Assembly: GCA_031285245.1 (NCBI GenBank)
Contig: JAITWN010000131.1
Coordinates: 1 to 14,857, forward strand
DNA: 14,857 bases
Direction of reading: 5' to 3'
Origin: Chromatiales bacterium
GTDB lineage: Bacteria > Pseudomonadota > Gammaproteobacteria > SZUA-140
Shown here: one piece after another, positions 1 through 6,543 of the stretch
How positions within the stretch are numbered: position 1 is the stretch's first letter
How the letters are laid out: the number at the start of each line of letters is the position of its first letter
Notes under the pieces: model-generated
The model's input: only the letters and a program-made list of their open reading frames with translations
Database searches by the model: none
Told to the model about the DNA's origin: nothing
Translations under genes and position numbers: made by a program

Positions 1-693
1 CGCGAAAACTTCATTGAATACATCGTTGGCGCTCGTATCGTCTCCCACTTTAAATACGAGCCGCAGATATTCGCGCGTTTCTTCACGCGTCAGTCGTGGC
101 AGAGTAATTGGCGTGAACGCGGCGCGATATGCCGCGAACGAGGGCATCCGCGCGATATGCCGGCTCAGCTCATCTTGTGGTGCTGACAGCGCAAGACCAA
201 GCCTGCCACCGCGGCGGCGCACTTCGCCATGCAACTCCAGCAGCGCACGCAGTGCGAACGAAGACAGGCACTGCGCATCATCGATGAGTATCAAAGGTAT
301 GGCATCACCGCTTCGCACCGTGATGCGCTCAACCAGCGCGCCCACATCGAAGATCGGGCCACCCGCCGCGCCGAAGCTTTGCGCGAGGCGCGCACTCAGC
401 ACGCCCTCGCCCGTGGGATAACGCAGCTCAAGGTGACAAACCGCAGCATTAGTGCGCGCGAGCTCGGCGAGAAAGACGGTTTTTCCAGCGCCGCTTTCAC
501 CTTCGATGATGAGCGCCGCACCATCAGCGAGCGCCGTGCGCACGGCTTCAAGCGCTGCGCCTAGCGCATTTGTTTCGAAGAAAAAACCGCCCCAGCACGC
601 GCGTGCGGAGAGCAATGCCAGCGCATGGGCTCTTTCAGCCTCCACCGCCATTTTTGCCTCGGCCCGTGGCCTGATCGCTTCTTTGCCTGACAT
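1..693 (-). CDS. AAA+ ATPase, ExeA/DamX-like (partial, C-terminus outside window)
   Basis: The reading frame is open from ATG 693 to the window edge, giving 231 residues with no stop. Residues 65-72 (GESGAGKT) form a Walker A motif and 134-141 (LILIDDAQ) a Walker B motif, with the hydrophobic-strand pattern of an AAA+ (AAA_22-type) core between them. The stretch FFFETNALGAALEAV before Walker A resembles the region preceding the P-loop in GspA/ExeA and DamX-like ATPases, which act on the cell envelope or peptidoglycan. If that holds, a transmembrane segment and a SPOR or other peptidoglycan-binding domain could follow, but the C-terminus is not visible. An alternative start at ATG 651 (residue 15) has a better ribosome binding site (GAGG, 5-base spacing). 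The gene diverges from marC across 136 bases. The AAA+ call is firm; the subfamily is a guess. Confidence 0.8.
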   Translation of the reverse strand, partial: MSGKEAIRPRAEAKMAVEAERAHALALLSARACWGGFFFETNALGAALEAVRTALADGAALIIEGESGAGKTVFLAELARTNAAVCHLELRYPTGEGVLSARLAQSFGAAGGPIFDVGALVERITVRSGDAIPLILIDDAQCLSSFALRALLELHGEVRRRGGRLGLALSAPQDELSRHIARMPSFAAYRAAFTPITLPRLTREETREYLRLVFKVGDDTSANDVFNEVFA

Positions 694-829
694 CTTCAGA
701 AAACCCAACGCTATATTCAATCAATCCGCCGAGCGAGTCTGCTCTGTCTACAGCGGCGGCGTTTCAGTTTAAGCGAAAAGCAAACGCGCCAACAGCCGAA
801 ACCACCCGCGCGCATGATACATTCGTGCG

Positions 830-1468
830 ATGAGATCGCTCATGGGCACATTCATTGTTCTGCTGGTGGTCGTCAATCCGATTGGCCTCGCGCCGATCTT
901 CGCCGGCCTCACGCGCGGCCAAGACCGCACGCATCAACATCGCCAGGCATGGCATGCCACTTTGCTCGCGACGATCATCCTGATCACGTTCTTCATCAGT
1001 GGCGATACGCTGCTGCGGCTGCTCGGTATCGGCCTGCCAGCGTTTCGCATCGCAGGCGGTATGCTGCTCTTCCTGGTCGCCATCGATATGATCTTCGCGC
1101 GCGGCTCCGGCGTGCGCTCGACCACGCTGCGCGAGCGCGCCGAAGCCGCGCACAAGGAAGATGTTTCGGTTTTCCCGCTCGCCTTTCCGCTCATCTCAGG
1201 GCCGGGCGCGATTACTACAACGCTACTGATGGCAAACACCTGGAGCACGATACCGCAGTTCATCACGATACTACTGCTGTTGATACTGGTGCTGGGGCTC
1301 GCACTTCTCGCCATGCTGAGCTCGCCATGGATCATGCGTCTGCTCGGCGAAACCGGCACCAACGTCATCGGCCGTCTACTCGGTCTGATGCTGGCAGCGC
1401 TCGCCATTCAATACATGCTCGATGGTCTCGCCGACAGCTTCCCCGCGCTGATGATTCAGTCGTCATAA
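830..1468 (+). CDS. MarC family (UPF0056) integral membrane protein
   Basis: This 212-residue protein is about the usual MarC length (around 200-215) and shows roughly six hydrophobic segments, so it should sit in the inner membrane. Family marks are NPIGLAPIF (16-24) in the first helix, FPLAFPLISGPGAI (115-128) and a final helix pattern GRLLGLMLAALAIQ. MarC was once linked to multiple antibiotic resistance, but that role was withdrawn and the substrate is unknown. An in-frame TGA at 815-817 limits the N-terminus; ATG 830 is the first good start and ATG 842 is an alternative. No clear ribosome binding site precedes either. The DUF255 gene begins 20 bases after the stop, so the two are probably co-transcribed. 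The family call is firm; the role is unknown. Confidence 0.9.
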   Translation: MRSLMGTFIVLLVVVNPIGLAPIFAGLTRGQDRTHQHRQAWHATLLATIILITFFISGDTLLRLLGIGLPAFRIAGGMLLFLVAIDMIFARGSGVRSTTLRERAEAAHKEDVSVFPLAFPLISGPGAITTTLLMANTWSTIPQFITILLLLILVLGLALLAMLSSPWIMRLLGETGTNVIGRLLGLMLAALAIQYMLDGLADSFPALMIQSS

Positions 1469-1488
1469 CGAAGAGCCCTCACCGCATC

Positions 1489-3564
1489 ATGAAATCGCGT
1501 AACCGCCTCGCAGATGAAACTAGCCCCTATCTGTTACAGCACGCTGACAATCCGCTCGACTGGCAGCCTTGGGGCGAAGCAGCGCTGGCGCAGGCGCGCC
1601 GCGAGGACAAACCGATTCTGCTTTCAATAGGCTATTCGGCTTGTCACTGGTGTCACGTCATGGCGCATGAGTCCTTCGAGCACGCGCCGACCGCCGAGCT
1701 GATGAATCATCTCTTCATCAATATCAAAGTCGATCGCGAAGAGCGGCCGGATATCGACCGCATTTATCAACGCGCGCTGCAATTGCTCACGCATCGCAGC
1801 GGCGGCTGGCCACTCACCATGGCACTCGATCCCGATACGCTTGCGCCTTTTTTCGGCGGAACTTATTTTCCGCGCGAAGCACGCTATGGATTACCTCCAT
1901 TCAGTAGCGTGCTGAAACAAGTCGAAGCTTATTATCGCGAACACCGCGCGGATCTCGCGGCGCAAAGCGCAGCGCTAGTGGAAACGCTGCAATCGATGGA
2001 CGCGCCAACCACCGCGCGTGATGATCCGCCGTCCGCCCTCGCGCTCGATATGGCGCGCCAGCAGCTGGAACATGCGTTCGATGAAATTCATGGCGGCTTC
2101 GGCGGTGCGCCAAAGTTTCCGCATCCACCCAACCTCACGCGCTTGCTGCGGCATAGCGCAATGATTCGTCGCCGCGGCCATGAGGATGCGTACGCGCTGC
2201 ACATGGCGCGCTATACGCTGGCACGCATGGCCTCAAACGGCATTTACGATCAGCTCGGCGGCGGCTTCTGTCGTTACTCAGTCGATGCGCGCTGGATGAT
2301 TCCGCATTTTGAAAAAATGCTTTATGACAACGCGCTGCTGCTGCCGCTTTATACCGACGTCTGGCAGATCAGCGGTGATGAGCGCTTCGCTAATATTGCG
2401 CGCGAAACCGCGGCCTGGATGCAGCGCGAAATGCAATCTCCCGCAGGCGGCTATTACTCTTCGCTCGATGCCGACAGCGAAGGCGAAGAGGGAAGCTTCT
2501 ATGTGTGGACGCGCGATGAGGTACGCAGCCTGCTCAATGCGGATGAGTACGCAGTTTTCGAACAGCGCTTCGGTCTCGATCAGGAAGCCAACTTCGAAGG
2601 CCATTGGCATCTGTACTGCCGGCTCGATATCGACGAGATCGCGCAGGCACTCGATCGCCCCATACAAGATGTCGAGCATCTGCTCAGTAGCGCACGTGCG
2701 CGCCTGTTTGAACATCGTGCCCAGCGCGTCAGACCTGGCCTCGATGACAAGGTACTGACCGCCTGGAATGGTTTAGCAATTCGCGGCATGGCGATCGCCG
2801 CGCGTGCGCTCGGTGATGACGCCATGCTCTCTTGCGCCGAGCGCGCTGCTGATTTCGTGCGCCGGGAGCTGTGGCGTGATGATCGCTTGCTCGTAACCTG
2901 GAAAGAGGGTCGCGCGCAGCTTGATGCTTATCTCGATGATTACGCTTTCATGCTCGATGCCGAGCTCGAACTACTACAGACTGCGTGGCGCGATGAAGAT
3001 CTAGCTTTCGCCATCACGCTCGCCGATGCGCTAATCGAGCGTTTTGAAGATCGCGAGCACGGCGGTTTTTATTTCACCGCGCACGATCACGAAACGCTGC
3101 TCTACCGACCAAAGACCTGGGCGGATGACGCGCTGCCTGCCGGCAATGCGATCGCAACGCGCGCGCTCCAGCGCCTTGGTCATCTGCTCGGCGAAACACG
3201 TTATCTCATTGCTGCTGAACGCGCGCTGCGCGCGGCCTGGCCGCAGATCGCGCAACTTGCCTACGCACATAACGCGATGCTCGATGCGCTCGAAGAATGG
3301 CTAGAACCACCGCAGATGGTGATATTGCGCGCACAGAGCGTGCCCCCCAGAGAATGGCTGCGTGCATGCCATGCGGATTACGCGCCGGCGCGCCTGGCCT
3401 TCGCGATTCCTGGAGACGCGCATGCGCTGCCTGGGCTATTGGCCGAACGTAAACCGCCGCAGGAAGGAACCCTCGCCTACGTCTGCACCGGAACGACATG
3501 CGGCTTGCCGGTGAAATCTCTCGATAAGTTGAAACAGATTCTGAGAGATAATGGTTCAAACTGA
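1489..3564 (+). CDS. DUF255 / thioredoxin-domain protein (YyaL/SPATA20 family)
   Basis: The 691-residue protein matches the family's usual length (about 650-750). Its N-terminal DUF255 thioredoxin-like domain carries NPLDWQPW (21-28), the active-site-like CHWC (52-55), VDREERPDID (81-90), GGWPL (105-109) and GGTYFP (123-128). The rest resembles an alpha/alpha-barrel fold related to N-acylglucosamine 2-epimerases, including the KVLTAWNGL motif. A second cysteine pair (CTGTTC, 666-671) lies near the C-terminus, as in homologues. No signal peptide is visible, so it is probably cytoplasmic. The biochemical role is not established; a redox or sugar-related function is often guessed. The frame is open upstream to 814, but the extra 225 codons run through marC in another frame and have no family match, so ATG 1489 is taken as the start. 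Confidence 0.93.
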   Translation: MKSRNRLADETSPYLLQHADNPLDWQPWGEAALAQARREDKPILLSIGYSACHWCHVMAHESFEHAPTAELMNHLFINIKVDREERPDIDRIYQRALQLLTHRSGGWPLTMALDPDTLAPFFGGTYFPREARYGLPPFSSVLKQVEAYYREHRADLAAQSAALVETLQSMDAPTTARDDPPSALALDMARQQLEHAFDEIHGGFGGAPKFPHPPNLTRLLRHSAMIRRRGHEDAYALHMARYTLARMASNGIYDQLGGGFCRYSVDARWMIPHFEKMLYDNALLLPLYTDVWQISGDERFANIARETAAWMQREMQSPAGGYYSSLDADSEGEEGSFYVWTRDEVRSLLNADEYAVFEQRFGLDQEANFEGHWHLYCRLDIDEIAQALDRPIQDVEHLLSSARARLFEHRAQRVRPGLDDKVLTAWNGLAIRGMAIAARALGDDAMLSCAERAADFVRRELWRDDRLLVTWKEGRAQLDAYLDDYAFMLDAELELLQTAWRDEDLAFAITLADALIERFEDREHGGFYFTAHDHETLLYRPKTWADDALPAGNAIATRALQRLGHLLGETRYLIAAERALRAAWPQIAQLAYAHNAMLDALEEWLEPPQMVILRAQSVPPREWLRACHADYAPARLAFAIPGDAHALPGLLAERKPPQEGTLAYVCTGTTCGLPVKSLDKLKQILRDNGSN

Positions 3565-3567
3565 ATC

Positions 3568-3694
3568 TAAGGGAAACCTCCGTCATTGCGAGGGGCGCTA
3601 GCTCTTATGGCGATGCAGGCGGGGCAATCCAGACAGCGTGTGGATTGCTTCGGCTTCGCCTCGCAATGACGAAGGTTTTCCAGAGGTTCTCTAA
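3568..3694. repeat. Long palindromic intergenic repeat, copy 1
   Basis: A nested inverted repeat fills the gap after the DUF255 gene. Perfect 13-base arms cgtcattgcgagg (3581-3593) and cctcgcaatgacg (3659-3671) enclose an inner 8-base stem gcaatcca (3624-3631) / tggattgc (3641-3648). Outside the arms, gggaaacctc on the left and gaggttctctaa on the right extend the symmetry imperfectly. Palindromes of this general type, with a CGTCATTGCGAGG arm and an AGCAATCC core, are dispersed in many proteobacterial genomes. The transcript could form a long hairpin and act as a terminator, attenuator or mRNA stabiliser, but no T-run follows it. Copy 2 is at 4449-4588, and an end fragment at 13475-13499. 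Confidence 0.85.
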
Positions 3695-3721
3695 AACAAC
3701 ATCAGCACGCTCGCGTGCGCG

Positions 3722-3727
3722 AAGGAG
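3722..3727 (+). promoter_or_regulatory. Ribosome binding site deciding the TTG start of the SIMPL gene
   Basis: AAGGAG stands 7 bases before TTG 3735. It is the only strong ribosome binding site near the 5' end of this gene and lies just beyond the palindromic repeat. It places translation start at TTG 3735 and makes the predicted protein begin directly with a signal peptide. Confidence 0.8.
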
Positions 3728-3734
3728 AATTACA

Positions 3735-4439
3735 TTGTCCCTGCCCAATCGACGCCTCGGCCTCGCGCTTTTTTTCCTGCTACCTTCGTTTCAATTGCTG
3801 CCATTTAGCGCGAACGCTGATGAAGGGGAAACGCTCAACCGAATCGAGTTCAATGTACAGGTACAGCGTGAAACGCAAAACGATCTCACCACCGCGGTGA
3901 TGGTGGTGGAAAAAGAAAACGCCGATTCGGCTGCGCTCGCGCAGGACGTGAACAAAACCATGACGGAAGCGTTGAAGCAGGCCAAAACGCAGACGCAAGT
4001 GCGCGTACGCAGCGGCAATTACCGCAGCTATCCCATACAGGATGAGCGCCGCATCACGGGCTGGCGTGCTGAGCAGGAGATGATTCTGGAAAGCGAGGAT
4101 GCAACCGCGCTGCACCGTCTGCTCGGCATTTTGCAAAACAAGCTGCTGCTACGCAGCATCGCCTATACGGTTTCACCCGAGCGTTCCGCTGCACTGGAGG
4201 ATGGTCTTACCGCGGAGGCGCTCGATGCTTTCAAAGCACGCGCGACGCTGATTGCCGAGCGCCTCGGCGCGAAAAGCTACGACATCGTGCAGTTACGTCT
4301 TGATGGTGCAATGCCACCGCCCATGCCGATCATGCGCGCGCAAGCGATGCGGCTGCAGGACAGTGCCGCAGTTGCCGGCGAACCCGGAACGAGCCGGCTC
4401 ACTTCCGGCGTGCAGGCGGTGATTCGTTTGAAATACTGA
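3735..4439 (+). CDS. SIMPL/DUF541 family periplasmic protein
   Basis: From TTG 3735 the product has 234 residues. The N-terminus is a classical Sec signal peptide: NRR at 5-7, a hydrophobic core at 8-24, and an SANA|DEGE cleavage site after residue 28. The mature part carries the SIMPL (DUF541; BP26/OMP28) pattern: an early strand NRIEFNVQVQRE, a long helix with ALAQDVNKTMTEALKQAK, YRSYPIQDERRITGWRAEQEM, then an AFKARATLIAERLGAKSY helix. SIMPL proteins are secreted or periplasmic with poorly defined roles, some tied to oxidative stress or immunogenic outer proteins. The frame extends upstream to ATG 3645, but those 30 codons lie largely in the palindromic repeat, encode a basic Arg-rich tail and would bury the signal peptide. 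The gene follows the DUF255 gene and converges on the 4589-5230 gene. Confidence 0.88.
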   Translation: MSLPNRRLGLALFFLLPSFQLLPFSANADEGETLNRIEFNVQVQRETQNDLTTAVMVVEKENADSAALAQDVNKTMTEALKQAKTQTQVRVRSGNYRSYPIQDERRITGWRAEQEMILESEDATALHRLLGILQNKLLLRSIAYTVSPERSAALEDGLTAEALDAFKARATLIAERLGAKSYDIVQLRLDGAMPPPMPIMRAQAMRLQDSAAVAGEPGTSRLTSGVQAVIRLKY

Positions 4440-4448
4440 CCGGCAGGG

Positions 4449-4588
4449 CTAAGACACCTCTGACAAACCTGCGTCATTGCGACGGTGAAGCCGAATCAAT
4501 CCACATAGCCGTGTCTGAATTGCAACGAGGTCAATAGCTGTCTGGCGCTCCTCGCAGTGACGATGCAGGTTTTTCAGATTTTCCCTAA
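4449..4588. repeat. Long palindromic intergenic repeat, copy 2 (diverged)
   Basis: This imperfect palindrome fills the gap between two convergent genes. The outer arms acctgcgtcattgcga (4468-4483) and tcgcagtgacgatgcaggt (4552-4570) pair with a few mismatches. Its right edge, read on the minus strand, is TTAGGGAAAATCTGAAAAAC, matching the edge of copy 1 (TTAGAGAACCTCTGGAAAAC) and the sequence at the end of gcvPA. The inner core (gaatcaatccacatagccgtgtctgaatt) is more decayed than in copy 1. The position suggests a bidirectional transcription barrier, but no clear T-runs are present. Confidence 0.7.
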
Positions 4589-5230
4589 CTAAAGTCTATC
4601 GTCCAACCAGCGCGCAGCAGCAGTCCACAAACTAGGCTCGCCGCCACAAGCGCGATCGATCGTAACCACCAACGCTTGATCGCTTTCAGTCAACGGCGGT
4701 CGCGGGCTCGCGCGCGTGATCAACCCACTTTGAGTTTTGTAGACGCGATAGAGCATGGTGGTATCGATGTCGTGATACGTCGAGCTGCCATAACTCGCAT
4801 CGAGCAGAAAATTGAAGCGTCCGAGAGAATCCGCAAGCCCGACCAGATCAAACGCCGTATCGCGCGGCAGCTCGTAGGCGATTGGATGTTCCGCGTTCTG
4901 GCGCCGGATATCGCGATAACGGCCTTCGATACGATCGAGGCGATACATCGCATTTAATCCAAACAGATTCGCCCATGGTTTCCACTTCACGAATTCAGCA
5001 TCGATGCGCCACTGATCGCCATCGAGCTGGTAGAGCTCGACGCGACACAGATCACCTGTTGCCACACTGGCACGATAACGATCAGCACCGATGCGCTCGA
5101 AATCGAGCTCGGCGATTAGCTCTTCATGCGTGAGGCGGTTATAGGTGTATAGCCAAGATGAAAACAGCAGCGCCAGCGCAAAGCCTGCGAACAGTAAAGG
5201 TAAGATGGAAAACTTGAGCAAACGCTTCAT
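4589..5230 (-). CDS. Conserved membrane-anchored protein of unknown function
   Basis: The 213-residue protein has one N-terminal hydrophobic segment (about 6-28) preceded by MKRLLK, so it is probably anchored in the inner membrane with a periplasmic C-terminal domain. No catalytic motif is recognised. Conserved-looking stretches are EELIAELDFERIGADRYRA (37-54), GDLC (59-62), GDQWRIDAEFVKWKPWANL (71-89), RLDRIEGRY (97-105) and DASYGSSTYHDID (144-156). Cysteines 62 and 195 could form a disulfide. As I recall, similar small proteins in pseudomonads are sometimes labelled cation/multidrug efflux pump, but one membrane segment cannot support that name. The ribosome binding site is weak. The gene stands alone, with 185 bases to the exporter operon upstream. 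Confidence 0.82.
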   Translation of the reverse strand: MKRLLKFSILPLLFAGFALALLFSSWLYTYNRLTHEELIAELDFERIGADRYRASVATGDLCRVELYQLDGDQWRIDAEFVKWKPWANLFGLNAMYRLDRIEGRYRDIRRQNAEHPIAYELPRDTAFDLVGLADSLGRFNFLLDASYGSSTYHDIDTTMLYRVYKTQSGLITRASPRPPLTESDQALVVTIDRACGGEPSLWTAAARWLDDRL

Positions 5231-5351
5231 AACAAGATCATGACCTGAAAAATCAGCAGCGGCTGTGCCTGGCTTCGCGTTTCCTCAGTGAAGCTTTTAT
5301 CGCACGCGCCCTTCTATGTCTACGCTCCAAAAATTAGTGATGACCGATAAA

Positions 5352-5390
5352 TCATAGGTTGGGCTGAACAAAGCGAAGCCCAACCTATGA
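5352..5390. repeat. 14-base inverted repeat with 11-base loop (TAGGTTGGGCT element)
   Basis: Arms tcataggttgggct (5352-5365) and agcccaacctatga (5377-5390) are perfect complements around the loop gaacaaagcga. The element lies 25 bases past the yhhJ stop and upstream of the 4589-5230 gene, so it could end the exporter transcript. No T-run follows directly on the minus strand, though TAATTTTT occurs about 20 bases further on. Similar TAGGTTGGGCT palindromes are common interspersed elements in proteobacteria. Confidence 0.8.
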
Positions 5391-5415
5391 CTAAACGCAC
5401 TGCGGGCTACCTTCC

Positions 5416-6543
5416 TCACGCCATCTGCGCGATGGTCTTGCGGAAACGCCATAATGAAAACACAAAGAACACTGTGCCGATGAGCAGCAGCCAGAGCAAC
5501 TGCTTCCACACCACATCAATGCCCGCGCCGCGGAACAATATCGCCTGACCGAGCTCGACGAAATGCGTGGTGGGCGCGACCAGCATGACGTTCTGCACCA
5601 ACGCCGGCATGCTCTCACGCGGCGTCGCGCCACCGGAAAGCATTTGCAGCGGCATGATCACCAGCACCACCAACATGCCGAATTGCGGCATGCTGCGCGC
5701 GATCGTCGCAAGGAAAATAGCCATCGAATTAGTCGCAAAGAGCAGAAGCGCTGCGCCGGTGAAGAAGAGCGGCAGCGAGCCGGCGATCGGTACATGCAGC
5801 GCGCCTTGCACCACCAGCTTGATCGACAGCGCCGAGGCGAGCAGAACCACCAGTCCCATCGCCCACACCTTCGCCAGCATGATCTCGGCCGGTGTGACCG
5901 GCATCACCAGCAAGTGTTCGACCGTGCCGTGCTCACGTTCGCGGATCAGCGCTGCGCCGGTGAGGATGATCGACAGCATGGTGATCTGATTGATGATCTG
6001 TGACAGACTGCCAAACCAGGATTTATTCAGCGTGGGATTGAAACGTGCGCGCACTTCGAGATCAACCGCTGGCGTACTACTCTGACGATAGCGATTCACG
6101 AACTCGGTGATCTCGCCCATGGTGATCTGCTGGATATAACCGCTACCAAGAAACGCCTGCGACATGCGCGTGGCGTCGGTATTGAGCTGAATCTGCGCCA
6201 TACGCCCGGCGAGCACGTCCTGCTGAAAGCGCGGCGGAATGACCATGACGAAAGTGTAAATGCCAGCATCCAGGCCAGCGTCAACCTGATCGTTGGAGAT
6301 CATTGTCGGCTTACCGAACGACGGCGGATAAAACGCCGAGACGATGCGTGCGGAAAGCTGCGACTGATCTTCATCGACGATGGCGAGTGGCGCATTTTGC
6401 AGCGTCTCAGGCATCGCCGTGGCAGCGGTGTAAATGGAGAAAGTAAAAGCGAACACGATCAACACCAGCATGATCGGATCACGCCACAAGCTCCACAGCT
6501 CTTTGACGCCGAGGCGGTAGATGTTTTCGAGTGTGCGCTTCAT
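5416..6543 (-). CDS. yhhJ: ABC-2 type transporter permease, YhhJ-like
   Basis: The 375-residue protein has the ABC-2 permease layout: one N-terminal membrane helix (about 24-42), a large extracytoplasmic domain with DEDQSQLSARIV and DATRMSQAFLGSGYIQ, then five hydrophobic segments in the C-terminal half. Residues ALIREREHGTVEHLLVMPVTPAEIM and LQMLSGGATPRESMP are hallmarks of the YhhJ/YbhR permeases. Length and sequence agree closely with E. coli YhhJ. It should form the inner-membrane channel with the ABC-2 half of RbbA. ATG 6543 overlaps the rbbA stop by 4 bases (ATGA) and follows AGGA at close spacing. The frame is open further upstream to 6612, but that extension runs inside rbbA and lacks homology. 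It is the last gene of the operon. Confidence 0.95.
   Translation of the reverse strand: MKRTLENIYRLGVKELWSLWRDPIMLVLIVFAFTFSIYTAATAMPETLQNAPLAIVDEDQSQLSARIVSAFYPPSFGKPTMISNDQVDAGLDAGIYTFVMVIPPRFQQDVLAGRMAQIQLNTDATRMSQAFLGSGYIQQITMGEITEFVNRYRQSSTPAVDLEVRARFNPTLNKSWFGSLSQIINQITMLSIILTGAALIREREHGTVEHLLVMPVTPAEIMLAKVWAMGLVVLLASALSIKLVVQGALHVPIAGSLPLFFTGAALLLFATNSMAIFLATIARSMPQFGMLVVLVIMPLQMLSGGATPRESMPALVQNVMLVAPTTHFVELGQAILFRGAGIDVVWKQLLWLLLIGTVFFVFSLWRFRKTIAQMA

Noticed and set aside
14..772. Three overlapping plus-strand reading frames at the left edge
   Set aside because: They are Arg/Ser/Ala-rich shadows of the minus-strand AAA+ ATPase, whose Walker motifs are clear.
694..829. Promoters in the 136-base divergent gap between the AAA+ gene and marC
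   Set aside because: Promoters for both genes are expected here, and a TATAGC-like -10 box is visible on the minus strand, but no -35 partner at proper spacing was found.
814..3564. One 916-residue protein starting at 814
   Set aside because: The first 225 codons cover marC in another frame and encode a His/Arg-rich composition with no family match. The DUF255 family N-terminus begins exactly at ATG 1489.
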